Notes under the pieces: generated by a model
Seen by the model: only the letters and a program-made list of their open reading frames with translations
Databases searched by the model: none
What the model was told of the DNA's origin: nothing
Translations under genes and position numbers: made by a program
Shown: one piece after another, positions 36,267 through 45,890 of the stretch
Layout of the letters: every line of letters begins with the position of its first letter
Numbering within the stretch: position 1 is the stretch's first letter
DNA from: Actinotalea soli
Lineage (GTDB): Bacteria > Actinomycetota > Actinomycetes > Actinomycetales > Cellulomonadaceae
Assembly: GCF_017565425.1 (NCBI RefSeq)
Contig: NZ_JAGEMK010000001.1
Span: 558,001 to 622,000, forward strand
Direction of reading: 5' to 3'
DNA length: 64,000 nt

Positions 36267-38045
36267 TCAGCGCGCGCCCCCAGGCAGCACCGAGGGCACC
36301 GGAGCGCCTGGCCACCGCACGGCGAAGCCGACGTCGGCCGAGGCGTCGGGGCGGACCTGCACCAGCCGGTAGTCGAGGACGCGGCGCTCCTCGAGGTCGA
36401 AGCGCAGGACGGTCATCTCGGCGACGCCGTTGAGCGGGCCCACGGTCGGCTGCCCGAGAGCCGCACCGGCAACGCTCGACCCGATGTACCGCACCCCCTG
36501 GCCGTAGCGGTACGGACCGATCCGGCGGTGCATGTGACCCGCCACGACGGCCGGGGCGCAGCCCTGCTCGAGGGTGGCTGCAGCCATGCCCGAGTCGTGG
36601 ACGAGCATCAGGTCGACGCCTGCCTCGTCCGCGCAGGCCACCTCCGCCAGGCGGGCGCTCACCCCGGCGACCGTCTCCTCGCCCGCGAGCGCGGTCCCCC
36701 CACCGATGCGCGTCGCGCGCGGGTCCTTGTCCCCCAGGATGCGAACCCCCGCGACGTCGACCACCGCACCGTCGAGCACCGTCATCCCGGCGGCGCGTCC
36801 CTGGGCCGAGGTCTCGTCGCTGTCGTGGTTGCCGTCGGCCACGACCGTGGTGACCCCGTCGGGGATGGCGTTGGCGAGAGCGGTGACGCAGTACGACTCG
36901 ACCGAGGTGCCGTTGACGGTGGTGTCCCCCCCGTTGAGCACGACGTCAGCCCCCGAGAGCTCGACCGCACGCCGGATCACCGGCGCCATGCCCACGTTGC
37001 AGTGCATGTCGGTGAGCAGGAGGAGGGTCACGACGCCCTCCTCCTCGGGAAGCAGGGGGCCCTCGTCGCCCTCGGACGGGTCCTCCTCCTCGGAGGAGGA
37101 CCCGTCCGAGGTGCCAGGCTCCTCCGCGTCCTCGGGTGCGGCACCGGCGCCGATGTCACGCACCGCCTGGCGCAGCCGGGCGAGCTCCGCGTCGGCCTCG
37201 GCCCGGGCCGCCCACGACTCCTCCAGGTTGGCCGTCGCGGTGGCGTAGAAGGTCTCGTTCTCACGGTAGGCGTCGACCACGACGCCGCCGTAGGTGTCGA
37301 TCACGCCGGCGAGCCGACCGGTGATCCGGGCGCCCTCGAGGGGGGTGTCGTCGAAGACTGCGGAGGCCTGGGGACCGCTCTGCGGGGCGGCGGGGAACGG
37401 CCCGCTCGCCGAGACGGTGCCGACCACCAGGAGGGCGACCACCGCACCCCCCGCGATGAGCGACCGGTGCGGTGCCGCCGCCGCGGCGAGCTCAGCCCTG
37501 CGGCGCTTCCCGAGACCGGAGCGGACGAGGACCACCGTGACGGTCACGGTGGTCGCCGCGAGCAAGGTTCGTCGCAGGGCGTCCACCGCCAGGGCCCGGA
37601 CAGCGACCTCGACGGTCGAGGCCGGGGAGCTGAAGAACTGGACGTAGCTCTCGAGGTCGCCCAGCAGGGCGTCCAGCGTGTCGACCCCCTGCAGCGCCGT
37701 GACCTCGCGGGGGATCTCCTGCACGACCACCCGCGCTCCGAGGGCGAACGGCATCGGCGAGTCGACGACCACGGTGCCGAGGGGGCCGAGGTCGAGGGTC
37801 ACGGCACGGTCGAGGGTGACCTCGTAGCGAGCCGTGTGGGGCCCGAGCCCGGCGTCGGCACGGGCGGTCGAGATCCCCCAGGCCGCCGACGGGATCAGCA
37901 CCGCCAGCACCACGAGGGCGCTGGTCGCCAGGCGTCGGGGCGACAGGCGCACCGGTCGTCCGGCCAGGACCGCGAGGCGCTCACGGACGGTCGGCCGCTC
38001 GGACGGGGTCGGCGGCTCGGGGGAAGACGTCGTCGTCGGGTGCAT
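36267..38045 (-). CDS. Membrane-anchored metallophosphoesterase
   Basis: A 592-residue protein with three hydrophobic segments: about residues 38-60, one near 165 (TLLAATTVTVTVVLV) and one near 195 (AGGAVVALLVVGTVSASG). The first loop is extracellular beta-rich sequence. After an acidic Glu/Asp/Ser linker, a calcineurin-like phosphoesterase domain follows with all metal motifs: LLTDMHCN, GGDTTVNG, DGNHDSD, LVHDSG and GHMHRR. It would hydrolyse phosphoesters outside the membrane; the substrate is unknown. The ATG at 38045 has GAGGAGG 9 nt upstream and is chosen over 38069. Confidence 0.85.
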   Translation of the reverse strand: MHPTTTSSPEPPTPSERPTVRERLAVLAGRPVRLSPRRLATSALVVLAVLIPSAAWGISTARADAGLGPHTARYEVTLDRAVTLDLGPLGTVVVDSPMPFALGARVVVQEIPREVTALQGVDTLDALLGDLESYVQFFSSPASTVEVAVRALAVDALRRTLLAATTVTVTVVLVRSGLGKRRRAELAAAAAPHRSLIAGGAVVALLVVGTVSASGPFPAAPQSGPQASAVFDDTPLEGARITGRLAGVIDTYGGVVVDAYRENETFYATATANLEESWAARAEADAELARLRQAVRDIGAGAAPEDAEEPGTSDGSSSEEEDPSEGDEGPLLPEEEGVVTLLLLTDMHCNVGMAPVIRRAVELSGADVVLNGGDTTVNGTSVESYCVTALANAIPDGVTTVVADGNHDSDETSAQGRAAGMTVLDGAVVDVAGVRILGDKDPRATRIGGGTALAGEETVAGVSARLAEVACADEAGVDLMLVHDSGMAAATLEQGCAPAVVAGHMHRRIGPYRYGQGVRYIGSSVAGAALGQPTVGPLNGVAEMTVLRFDLEERRVLDYRLVQVRPDASADVGFAVRWPGAPVPSVLPGGAR

Positions 38046-38098
38046 CAGCGGTCCTCCTCTCGCGTCCATCGGACACCTGGGTGCGCCTGCAGGGAGGC

Positions 38099-38119
38099 GT
38101 GTTCACCGTGAGCGAACAC
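38099..38119. promoter_or_regulatory. Inverted repeat in a divergent promoter region
   Basis: GTGTTC and GAACAC are separated by 9 nt, between the metallophosphoesterase gene (minus) and the antiporter gene (plus). Symmetry and location suggest an operator, but I cannot name a family. The rest of the 207-nt gap shows no gene. Confidence 0.35.
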
Positions 38120-38252
38120 CCCGACCGCGGCCGGAGCGCCCGGGCGCTCCCGCGACCCTAGGACCTCGTGCCGTGGTGAGCGAGACGTGCCCAGGGACAC
38201 GCGGAGGGCAGATGGGGGTGCGCACCGCACCCTCTCCCGCCAGGCTGTCCCC

Positions 38253-39341
38253 GTGACGACTCTTCTGCTGCTCGGCGGTCTGGTCCTGCTCGTCGTCGGG
38301 GGCGAGGTCCTCGTCCGCGGAGCGAGCGGCCTCGCGAGGTCCTTCGGGCTCTCTCCCCTCGTCGTGGGCCTCACCGTGGTCTCGTTCGCGACCTCGGCCC
38401 CCGAGCTCGCGGTGACCGTCCGTGCCAGCCTGAGCGGCAGCCCGGGCCTGGCCGTCGGGAACGTCGTCGGCTCGAACATCGCCAACGTGCTGCTGGTCCT
38501 GGGGGTCGCCGGGCTGATCCTCCCGCTCGCCGTGCGTCGTCCGGTGGTGCGGCGCGACGTCCCCGTGCTCATCGCCCTCTCGGTGCTCTTCCTCCTGCTG
38601 AGCCTGAACGGGACGATCTCCCGGCTCGACGGAGCGGTCCTCCTGGCCCTGCTCGTCGCGTACACCACGTGGGCCGTGCTGCGCAGCCGCCGCGGGCACG
38701 ACGAGCCCAGCACCGACCTCCCCCCCTCTGGTCCCCCGCCACGGTCTCTCGTCAGCGTGCTGCTCGTCGCTGTCGGCGTCGGCCTGCTGGTGGTGGGGGC
38801 GGCGTGGCTCGTGGACGGCGCCACCCGGGTCGCCACCAGCCTCGGCCTGAGCGAGATCGTCATCGGTCTGACGGTCGTGGCTGTCGGGACCTCCCTCCCC
38901 GAGCTCGCGACCTCGGTGATCGCAGCCATCCGCGGCGACGTCGAGATGGCGGTCGGCAACGCGGTCGGGAGCTGCATCTTCAACATCGGGGCCGTGATGG
39001 GCATGGCCGCGATCTTCTCCCCCGGAGGCGTGCCCATCGAGCCGAGCGCCGTGCGCTTCGACCTGCCGGTGCTCGTGGCGGTCGCCCTGGCCCTGCTGCC
39101 GATCGTCTTCACCGGGTTCACGGTCGAACGCTGGGAGGCGGGCCTGTTCCTCGCGCTCTACGCCGCGTACGTCCTCTACCTGCTGCTCGACTCGGCAGGT
39201 CACGACGCCCTGCCCGCCTACAGCTCGGTGATGATGCTGTTCGTCCTGCCGATCACAGCGCTCACGCTCGTGCTGCTGGCGACGTACGAGCTGGGTCTGC
39301 GGCGCGGCCGCCGCGAGTCGGGCTCGGTGGGCCCGAGCTGA
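38253..39341 (+). CDS. Calcium/sodium antiporter (CaCA family)
   Basis: A 362-residue membrane protein with an internal repeat. Each half carries the alpha motif: SFATSAPELAV then VVGSNIANVLLVLG, and VAVGTSLPELATS then AVGSCIFNIGAVMG. This is the signature of YrbG/CaCA exchangers that swap Na+ or H+ for Ca2+. A hydrophilic loop of about 25 residues separates the halves. I take GTG 38253, giving the normal N-terminus VTTLLLLGG; the in-frame ATG at 38187 would add an unusual basic tail. Confidence 0.93.
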   Translation: MTTLLLLGGLVLLVVGGEVLVRGASGLARSFGLSPLVVGLTVVSFATSAPELAVTVRASLSGSPGLAVGNVVGSNIANVLLVLGVAGLILPLAVRRPVVRRDVPVLIALSVLFLLLSLNGTISRLDGAVLLALLVAYTTWAVLRSRRGHDEPSTDLPPSGPPPRSLVSVLLVAVGVGLLVVGAAWLVDGATRVATSLGLSEIVIGLTVVAVGTSLPELATSVIAAIRGDVEMAVGNAVGSCIFNIGAVMGMAAIFSPGGVPIEPSAVRFDLPVLVAVALALLPIVFTGFTVERWEAGLFLALYAAYVLYLLLDSAGHDALPAYSSVMMLFVLPITALTLVLLATYELGLRRGRRESGSVGPS

Positions 39342-39416
39342 GCACCTCGGGCCCACGGCCGGAGGATCCCGCCTCGGCAGGGGCCCAGGACTCGCGGGAG
39401 TGCCCGGGAACGACTC

Positions 39417-39446
39417 AGGGCGCCCGACCACGTGGTCGGACGCCCT
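39417..39446. terminator. Bidirectional terminator between antiporter and tRNA-Ala
   Basis: A 30-nt near-perfect palindrome (AGGGCG-c-CCGACC-ACGT-GGTCGG-a-CGCCCT) follows the antiporter stop and lies just 3' of the leftward tRNA gene. Confidence 0.8.
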
Positions 39447-39454
39447 GTTCGCGG

Positions 39455-39527
39455 TGGAGCTGAGGGGACTCGAACCCCTGACCCCCTGCATGCCATGCAG
39501 GTGCGCTACCAGCTGCGCCACAGCCCC
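39455..39527 (-). tRNA. tRNA-Ala (anticodon GGC)
   Basis: A 73-nt cloverleaf on the minus strand. The acceptor stem GGGGCTG pairs with CAGCTCC apart from the usual loop-side pairs, the anticodon arm is CTGCA-TGGCATG-CAG type with GGC at the anticodon, and the T arm contains GGTTCGAGTCC. The discriminator is A and CCA is not encoded (CCG follows). GGC reads GCC, the main Ala codon of a high-GC genome. Confidence 0.97.
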
Positions 39528-39624
39528 GCTGCCCCGGAGGGCGAACTGCAGTCTAGGGGGAAGTCCGCGTGCATTTCCAATCGCGAGCCGCGACGTGACC
39601 CACGCCACGGAGCTGCCGCCGCGT

Positions 39625-40320
39625 TCAGGCCCGCAACGCGTCCTCGGCGCTGCTCGGCAGCTGGGCGCTCGCCGTCCCCTCGTTCCACTCGTCGGCCTGC
39701 ACCGAGGGGCCGAGGTCGTGCCCCTCCAGCCGCCAGGCGGGGCGCGCCTCGCCGGCCGAGGGCCGCAGGACGGCCCAGTGCGCGTTGTGGAGGCCGACGA
39801 GCCCCCGCCAGGCCACAGGGTCCAGCCCGAGCAGGGCCGTCAGACCGAGGGTGATCGCAGCACCGTGCGAGACGACGACGAGCGCCCCCGTCGGGGTCCG
39901 CGCCGCCTGGTCCGCGACGGCCTCGGCCATGCGCTCGGCGACCTGGGCCCTCGTCTCGGCCCCCGCGCGCTCGGGGTCCTGGCCCCGACGCCAGACGGCG
40001 TGCTCCTCGGGCCACCGCGCAGCGATCTCCTCGGAGGTGAGGCCCTCCCAGGCACCGAAGCCCCGCTCGCGCAGCCGCGGATCGGTCTCGACCTCGAGGC
40101 CGGCCAGCTCGCCGAGCGCTGCTCCGGTGGCAGCCGCTCGCCCGAGGTCCGAGGAGACGATCCGTACCGGCCGGTGCCGCACCTGGAGGGCCCGTGCAGC
40201 CTCACGGGCCTGCCACCGGCCGACCTCGTCGAGAGGGATGTCGACCTGGCCCTGCAGCCGCGCCTCCGCGTTGTACGCCGTGCGTCCGTGCCGCCAGAGC
40301 AGGACGGTGCCGGCGCTCAC
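39625..40320 (-). CDS. Histidine phosphatase family protein
   Basis: A 231-residue enzyme of the phosphoglycerate-mutase-like superfamily. The catalytic RHG motif is LLWRHGRTAYN near residue 10, RERGFGAWEGL follows and VVSHGAAI carries the second His. In actinobacteria this gene often follows rsfS and may act on sugar phosphates. The GTG at 40320 overlaps the rsfS stop by 4 nt; the longer open frame is out of context. Confidence 0.92.
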   Translation of the reverse strand: MSAGTVLLWRHGRTAYNAEARLQGQVDIPLDEVGRWQAREAARALQVRHRPVRIVSSDLGRAAATGAALGELAGLEVETDPRLRERGFGAWEGLTSEEIAARWPEEHAVWRRGQDPERAGAETRAQVAERMAEAVADQAARTPTGALVVVSHGAAITLGLTALLGLDPVAWRGLVGLHNAHWAVLRPSAGEARPAWRLEGHDLGPSVQADEWNEGTASAQLPSSAEDALRA

Positions 40321-40712
40321 TCCTGGGTCTCGGGGCCGCCGTCGCCGCCACGGGCATCGGCCGGGAGCTCGACGACCGGGCAGTCCGACCAGAGACGCTC
40401 GAGGGCGTAGTACACGCGGTCCTCGTCGTGCTGGACGTGGACGACGACGTCGCCGAAGTCGAGCAGGGCCCACCGGCCCTCGCGGACGCCCTCACGCCTG
40501 AGGGCCTTGACCCCCCGGGCATGCATGGCCTCCTCGATGGCCTCGGCGATCGCGACCACCTGCCGCTCGTTGGTGCCCGAGGCGATGAGGAAGACGTCGG
40601 TCAGGACGAGACGGTCGCTGACGTCGAGGGCGATGATCTCCTGGGCCTTGCGGTCCGAGGCGGCACGGGCGGCCTCGACCGCGAGGTCGAGGGCGTGGTC
40701 GGTGGCGGGCAC
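40317..40712 (-). CDS. rsfS: Ribosomal silencing factor RsfS
   Basis: A 131-residue protein that binds L14 and blocks subunit joining in slow growth. Family motifs IALDVSDRLVLTDVFLIASG and LLDFGDVVVHVQ are clear. The GTG at 40712 shares one base with the preceding stop (TAGTG arrangement on the minus strand). The cluster nadD-X-rsfS-phosphatase is standard for actinobacteria. Confidence 0.95.
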   Translation of the reverse strand: MPATDHALDLAVEAARAASDRKAQEIIALDVSDRLVLTDVFLIASGTNERQVVAIAEAIEEAMHARGVKALRREGVREGRWALLDFGDVVVHVQHDEDRVYYALERLWSDCPVVELPADARGGDGGPETQE

Positions 40713-42520
40713 TAGTCCCCAGCTTCGTGAGTAGGTGTGACGGTCATGGACTGCGCGGCGGGTTCCGTCGCGTCTGCGGGAGGCGGCTCGTTGACGACGA
40801 CCATGAAGATCAGCATCCCCAGGACGAAGGCGACGAGCACCAGCACGAGCATGTGCAGGAAGGTGTACGGGTGGGCCCGGGCGGGGGTCTCGGCAGGCTC
40901 CTCGTCGGGGACGCCGTCGCCCTCGGTCCCGCCGTGCACCGGGGCGCCGGCCCCGCTGCGCGCAGAGCCGGGCTCGCTCGGCACCGGGCTCCAGCCCGCG
41001 GGGGACCCCGCCTCGACCGCTCCCCACCGCGGGGTCGACGGGACGTCCGCGGCTGGTGAGGCGAGCCCGGAGCCCTGGGGCACCCCCGGAGCCTGGACCG
41101 TCCCCGCCGGGGCAGGCCCGCCGTGGGGCGCGCCCGGGCCGGGCTGGAGGGAGACCGTCGCGAACGCGGACCCGACGACCGGGGGCGCAGGGGTCGACGC
41201 ACGGGGAACGGGGGTCGGCTCCGCTGCCGAGGGCCTCGCCGTCGAGGTGCGCTGGGGTGCTGCGGAGGGTCGCCCTCGCGGGGCCTCGTGGCCTGCCCTG
41301 TCGGCGGCGTGCGACGCGGAGCCCCATGCGCTCGAGGACCACAGCGCGGAGGTCGGCGGGGTGTCGGGACGCGCCGGGGCTGCTGCGGTCTGGTCACCAC
41401 GGTGCGAGGCCGGCTCGGCCCGCCCCGCCGGAGCAGCACCACCCGGGGCTGCTGGACGTGCGCCCACGTCAGCGGTCGGGGCCGCCCGAGGAGCGGGGAC
41501 CTCGCGCGAGCTCCCCGGGCGCTGGGACACCGCATGCAGACCGCCGGCGGCTTCAGCGGCCTGACCGGTGGCGTGGCTCCCGGGAGCCGTCGAGGCGTCA
41601 CGGCCACGGCCCCCCTGCTGCGAGCCTGACCGGGCCTCGGCACGCTGGGGCTGAGCAGGCTGAGACTGAGCAGGCCGGGACTGAGCGGGCCGGGGCGGGG
41701 CCGAGGGCTCGGCCCGCCGAGACTCACCAGGCTGGGGCTGGGGCTGGGGCTGGGCGCGCTGGCTCTGCGCCCGCTGGGAGGCTGCCCGCTCGGCGCCGAG
41801 ACGCGCGGCCTCCTCGCGCTCAGCCTGTGCGCGGGCCGCCTGCGCCCGGACGGCGGCGGCCCGGGCCTGCGGGGAGAAGCTGGTCCGATCGGGCGCCTCG
41901 GGGTTCGGGCGCACGGCCGGGCCACCCCGGGCAGGAGTCGCCTGCTCGCTCTCCTCGCGCCCCGAGGCGGGCTGCACCTCGGACAACCGGCCTCCGGCGT
42001 CCACACGACGGATGCCACCCGTGGTCGCCGGGGGACGCACGACGGGCGAGGTCGGCCGCGGATCACGCACCGTCGTCGGCCCCTCGCCCATGGTTCGCGC
42101 GGCAGCGGGACCCGCCGGCGCCGAGGACTCCCGCAGGGCGCGCCGTGACGGTCGCGCCGACGGTGCCTGGGCGGGCGGGGTCGGAGCGCGCGGGGGCTGG
42201 ACTGCCGGGGTCGGAGCGGGCGGGGCCTGGACGGCCGGGGTCGGAGCCGGCGCGCTCCGGGTGGGCCGCTCGCCGCTGCGTCCCTCGGCATCGGGCGAGA
42301 CGGGTCCGGAGGCTCCGGCGTCAGCGGCGGCGGCCTGGGCGCGCTCGCGCAGCTCGCGCCGCGAGAGAGGACGTGAGGGGACGTCGGCCGCGGCGTTCTC
42401 GACCGATGACGCCGGCGTGCCCGCAGGATCGTTCTGCTGCTCGGCAGCGAGGCCGCGCAGGCGCTCCTGCTCCCGTCGACGGCGGCGCTCACCCCACTCC
42501 GTGGAGGACTGCTCAGACAT
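40712..42520 (-). CDS. Large disordered protein with C-terminal membrane anchor
   Basis: A protein of about 602 residues that I do not recognise. Residues 1-540 are low-complexity Ala/Pro/Gln/Arg/Ser-rich sequence, with an initial charged helix ([17 protein letters not shown]), a tandem APTPAVQxP block (42158-42247) and a [10 protein letters not shown] stretch. Only the end is ordered: one hydrophobic helix ([20 protein letters not shown]) and a short acidic tail. The charged N-terminus would stay in the cytoplasm. It overlaps nadD by 8 nt and rsfS by 1 nt, so it is tightly coupled to housekeeping genes. The ATG at 42520 has the better-spaced GAGG; ATG 42523 is the alternative. Confidence 0.75.
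   Translation of the reverse strand: MSEQSSTEWGERRRRREQERLRGLAAEQQNDPAGTPASSVENAAADVPSRPLSRRELRERAQAAAADAGASGPVSPDAEGRSGERPTRSAPAPTPAVQAPPAPTPAVQPPRAPTPPAQAPSARPSRRALRESSAPAGPAAARTMGEGPTTVRDPRPTSPVVRPPATTGGIRRVDAGGRLSEVQPASGREESEQATPARGGPAVRPNPEAPDRTSFSPQARAAAVRAQAARAQAEREEAARLGAERAASQRAQSQRAQPQPQPQPGESRRAEPSAPPRPAQSRPAQSQPAQPQRAEARSGSQQGGRGRDASTAPGSHATGQAAEAAGGLHAVSQRPGSSREVPAPRAAPTADVGARPAAPGGAAPAGRAEPASHRGDQTAAAPARPDTPPTSALWSSSAWGSASHAADRAGHEAPRGRPSAAPQRTSTARPSAAEPTPVPRASTPAPPVVGSAFATVSLQPGPGAPHGGPAPAGTVQAPGVPQGSGLASPAADVPSTPRWGAVEAGSPAGWSPVPSEPGSARSGAGAPVHGGTEGDGVPDEEPAETPARAHPYTFLHMLVLVLVAFVLGMLIFMVVVNEPPPADATEPAAQSMTVTPTHEAGD
42158..42247 (-). repeat. Three tandem 30-bp repeats in the disordered protein gene
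   Basis: Three consecutive 30-bp units encode [20 protein letters not shown] and [10 protein letters not shown]. Such short in-frame repeats can change copy number between strains without breaking the frame. Confidence 0.7.
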
Positions 42521-43115
42521 CATGACCTCGATACAGACCGTGCTTGGCGATGTACTGGACCACGCCGTCGGGCACCAGGTACCAGACCGGCTCTCCCCGG
42601 CGCGCCCGTTCCCGGCAGTCCGTCGACGAGATCGCGAGGGCCGGGACCTCGAGCAGGCTCACGGCGTCCTCGGGCAGCCCGTCGAGGGACAGGGTGTGCC
42701 CGGGCCGCGTCACGGCCACGAGGTGCGCCATGGTCCAGAGCCGCTCGGCGTCCTTCCACGTGAGGATCTGCTCGATGGCGTCGGCCCCCGTGATGAAGAA
42801 GAGGTCCGCCTCGGGTCGCTCGGCCCGCAGGTCCGCGAGGGTGTCCACGGTGTACGTGAGCCCGGGACGGTCGACGTCGACCCTGCTCACGGTGAACCGG
42901 GGGTTGGACGCCGTCGCGATCACGGTCATGAGGTAGCGGTGCTCGGCAGGCGTGACCGAGGCGTGCTGCTTGAGGGAGGGACGCCCTGTCGGGACGAAGA
43001 CGACCTCGTCGAGGTCCAGACGGGCGGCGGCCTCGCTCGCGGCGACCAGGTGACCGTGGTGGACGGGGTCGAAGGTTCCACCCATCACCCCGATCCTGGG
43101 CCGGTGCTGAGTCAT
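42513..43115 (-). CDS. nadD: Nicotinate-nucleotide adenylyltransferase
   Basis: Adenylates nicotinate mononucleotide in NAD synthesis. The 200-residue product carries the nucleotidyltransferase motif [13 protein letters not shown] at residue 11 and [10 protein letters not shown] (the ISSTxxR motif with Cys at the usual Ile). [11 protein letters not shown] ends the family domain. ATG 43115; the stop lies inside the start region of the next gene. Confidence 0.95.
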   Translation of the reverse strand: MTQHRPRIGVMGGTFDPVHHGHLVAASEAAARLDLDEVVFVPTGRPSLKQHASVTPAEHRYLMTVIATASNPRFTVSRVDVDRPGLTYTVDTLADLRAERPEADLFFITGADAIEQILTWKDAERLWTMAHLVAVTRPGHTLSLDGLPEDAVSLLEVPALAISSTDCRERARRGEPVWYLVPDGVVQYIAKHGLYRGHDV

Positions 43116-43158
43116 GCCGCTGGTGTCCTCCAGGCCTCGTGGTTGGGAACGGCAGGTG

Positions 43159-43308
43159 TCAGTGGCGGGTGCCGACGCTGCGGAAGGCGTACGTGACCGC
43201 GAGCAGCGCCATCAGGGCACCGAAGGCCACGAGACCGAAGGCCTCGGGTGCCATGGGAAGGTGGTTCACGACCTCCGCCTCCTCTGCGGCGAGCAGGGCA
43301 GCGTGCAC
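43159..43308 (-). CDS. Small membrane protein of 49 residues
   Basis: GTG 43308 with AGGAGG 6 nt upstream starts [20 protein letters not shown], followed by one hydrophobic segment ([19 protein letters not shown]) and the end RSVGTRH. The good ribosome-binding site, single membrane helix and conserved-looking tail support a real gene. I recall similar hypothetical proteins between proA and nadD in Micrococcales. Function is unknown. The open frame continuing to 43404 has no start signal. Confidence 0.7.
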   Translation of the reverse strand: MHAALLAAEEAEVVNHLPMAPEAFGLVAFGALMALLAVTYAFRSVGTRH

Positions 43309-43429
43309 GTCGACCTCCTGATGATCGTTGTTCTCACCGCTGGCTGACGGCCGCAGCGGTCCGTCCAGTGTCGCACGTCTGGCGTAGCCGGGTCGTCGCG
43401 CCACGACGTCCGGACGGGTGACGAGAGCC

Positions 43430-44746
43430 TCAGGGACGGATGTGCCCGTCCCCGTGGACGACCCACTGGGTCGTGGTGAGCTCGGCCAGGCCCATCGGAC
43501 CGCGGGCGTGCATCTTCTGCGTCGAGATGCCGATCTCAGCCCCGAGGCCGAGCTGACCGCCGTCGGTGAAGCGGGTCGAGGCGTTGACCATCACCGCGGC
43601 CGAGTCCACCCCCGCGACGAACCGCTCCGAGGCTCCGAGGTCACCGGTCACGATGGCCTCGGTGTGACCTGAGGACCACGTCCTGATGTGCTCGAGCGCG
43701 GCATCGAGGTCGTCGACCACCCGCACGGCGATCTCCAGTGCCAGGTACTCGGTGGCCCAGTCCTCGTCCTGCGCCGCCAGCACCTCGACCCCGGCGGGGG
43801 CGAGGTCGACGGTGCGCTGGTCGCCGTGGAGCACGACCCCGGCCCCGGCGAGCGCGGCGAGGGCGCTGGGCAGGAACCCCGGGGCCGCGTCGGCGTGGAC
43901 CAGGAGCGTCTCGGCCGCGTTGCAGACGCCGACGCGCTGAGTCTTGGAGTTCATCAGGATGGGCAGGGCGACGGCCGGGTCGGCACTCGCGTCGACGTAG
44001 ACGTGGCAGTTGCCGACTCCGGTCTCGACCACCGGGACCCTCGCCTCGCGCACCACGGTCTGGATCAGCTGGGCCCCACCGCGGGGCACGAGCAGGTCGA
44101 CGAGCCCACGCGCGTGCATCAGGGCCACCGCACCGGCCCGCCCGTGCTCGTCGATCGACTGGACGCAGTCAGCCGGGAGCCCCGCAGTCTCGAGGGCCTC
44201 GCCGAGGACGCGCACGATCGCCGCGTTCGAGCCCGAGGCCGCCGACCCACCGCGCAGCACGGCCGCGTTGCCGCTCTTCAGGGCGAGGCCAGCCGCGTCG
44301 ACGGTGACGTTGGGCCGCGCCTCGTAGATCATCCCGACGACACCGAGGGGCACCCGGACCTGACGCAGCCGCAGGCCGTTGGGCAGGGTCGAGCCGCGCA
44401 CGACCTCCCCGACCGGGTCAGGGAGGGCCGCGAGCTCACGGAGGGCCTCGGCGATGTCCCGGAGGCGAGCGGGGTCGAGGGTGAGCCGGTCGAGCAGCCC
44501 GGGGGACACACCACGGGCGTGCCCGCGCTCGAGGTCGACCGCGTTGGCAGCGACGATCTCCTGGGTCCCGGCCACCAGGGCATCCGCCATCGCGTGCAGG
44601 GCGGCGTCCTTGTGCGCCCTGGACGCTCGGGCGAGGCTCCTGGCCGCGACCCGGGCGCGCTCGGCGACCTGCCTCACGGCCTGGGTCACCTCGGCCGGGA
44701 CCTCCACGGGGACCTCGTCGACAGGGGCAGCGGCTGCGGTGCTCAT
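43430..44746 (-). CDS. proA: Glutamate-5-semialdehyde dehydrogenase (gamma-glutamyl phosphate reductase)
   Basis: NADPH-dependent second step of proline synthesis, 438 residues. [17 protein letters not shown], the catalytic Cys in [13 protein letters not shown] and the C-terminal [19 protein letters not shown] are typical. The ATG at 44746 gives a short Ala/Pro/Glu extension ([17 protein letters not shown]) before the conserved start. It follows proB after 16 nt, so the pair is cotranscribed. Confidence 0.95.
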   Translation of the reverse strand: MSTAAAAPVDEVPVEVPAEVTQAVRQVAERARVAARSLARASRAHKDAALHAMADALVAGTQEIVAANAVDLERGHARGVSPGLLDRLTLDPARLRDIAEALRELAALPDPVGEVVRGSTLPNGLRLRQVRVPLGVVGMIYEARPNVTVDAAGLALKSGNAAVLRGGSAASGSNAAIVRVLGEALETAGLPADCVQSIDEHGRAGAVALMHARGLVDLLVPRGGAQLIQTVVREARVPVVETGVGNCHVYVDASADPAVALPILMNSKTQRVGVCNAAETLLVHADAAPGFLPSALAALAGAGVVLHGDQRTVDLAPAGVEVLAAQDEDWATEYLALEIAVRVVDDLDAALEHIRTWSSGHTEAIVTGDLGASERFVAGVDSAAVMVNASTRFTDGGQLGLGAEIGISTQKMHARGPMGLAELTTTQWVVHGDGHIRP

Positions 44747-44762
44747 GGCCGAAGGATAGGCA

Positions 44763-45890
44763 CTACCGCCGCGTGGGGACGAGGACGAGGTCGTCCCGGT
44801 GGACCACCTCGCGGTCGTAGCCCACACCGAGACGGTCACGCAGCTCGTGGGTCGAGCTCCCGAGCAGCTCGGGGAGCTCCGCGGATCCGTACGAGACCAG
44901 CCCGCGGGCCACCACCGTCCCGGTGGTCGACACGAGCTCGACAGGGTCCCCCGCCTCGAAGTCGCCCTCGACGCCGGTCACCCCCGCGGGCAGCAGCGAG
45001 GTCCGGCGTTCGACGACCGCCGCGACCGCCCCGTCGTCGAGCACGAGGCGTCCCTCCGTGCGGGCCGCGTGGGCGAGCCAGAGCATGCGGCGAGAGCGCC
45101 GCCGCCCCGTGGCCCTGAACCAGGTGCCGACCTCGTCCCCGGCCAGGGCTCGCTCCGCCTGCGCCGCCGAGGTCAGCACGACGGGGATGCCCGAGCCCGT
45201 GGCGATCGCGACCGAGGCGAGCTTGGTCACCATCCCCCCCGTACCGACCGCGCTCCCCCGGGCGGTCACGGAGATCCCCTCGAGGTCCCCGGGGCCGTGG
45301 ACCTCGGCGATGCGTCGGGCACCGGGCCGGCTGGGCGGACCGTCGTAGAGCGCATCCACGTCCGTGAGCAGCACCATCGCGTCCGCGCGGACCAGGTGGG
45401 AGACGAGGGCCGCCAACCGGTCGTTGTCACCGAAGCGGATCTCGTCGGTGGCAACCGTGTCGTTCTCGTTCACCACCGGCACGACACCGAGGTCCAGCAA
45501 GGTCTCGAGGGCGCGCTGGGCGTTGCGGTAGTGCCCGCGCCGGATCGTGTCCTCGGCGGTCAGCAGGACCTGCCCGACCCGCAGGCCGTGCTCGGCGAAG
45601 GCCTCGGTGTAGCGAGCGACGAGGAGCCCTTGCCCGACCGAGGCCGCGGCCTGGGCCGTGGCGAGGTCCCGGGGCCGAGCAGCCATGCCCAGGGGCCCGA
45701 GCCCCGCCGCGATCGCCCCGGAGGTGACGAGGAGGACCTCCCCGCCCGCGGCGCGCCGCTGCGCGAGGACCTGGACCAGCCGACGCAGGGCGTCCTGGTC
45801 GAGCCGCCCGTCGTCCCCCGTGAGAGAGGACGAACCCACCTTGACGACCACACGACGGGCCTCGGCGAGGCCTGCTCGCCCCGAGATCAC
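44763..45890 (-). CDS. proB: Glutamate 5-kinase
   Basis: First step of proline synthesis; 375 residues comprising an amino-acid kinase domain ([47 protein letters not shown]) and a C-terminal PUA domain (about 280-370). Proline feedback sensitivity is expected in this class. GTG start overlaps the obg stop by 4 nt, giving an obg-proB-proA transcript. Confidence 0.96.
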   Translation of the reverse strand: MISGRAGLAEARRVVVKVGSSSLTGDDGRLDQDALRRLVQVLAQRRAAGGEVLLVTSGAIAAGLGPLGMAARPRDLATAQAAASVGQGLLVARYTEAFAEHGLRVGQVLLTAEDTIRRGHYRNAQRALETLLDLGVVPVVNENDTVATDEIRFGDNDRLAALVSHLVRADAMVLLTDVDALYDGPPSRPGARRIAEVHGPGDLEGISVTARGSAVGTGGMVTKLASVAIATGSGIPVVLTSAAQAERALAGDEVGTWFRATGRRRSRRMLWLAHAARTEGRLVLDDGAVAAVVERRTSLLPAGVTGVEGDFEAGDPVELVSTTGTVVARGLVSYGSAELPELLGSSTHELRDRLGVGYDREVVHRDDLVLVPTRR

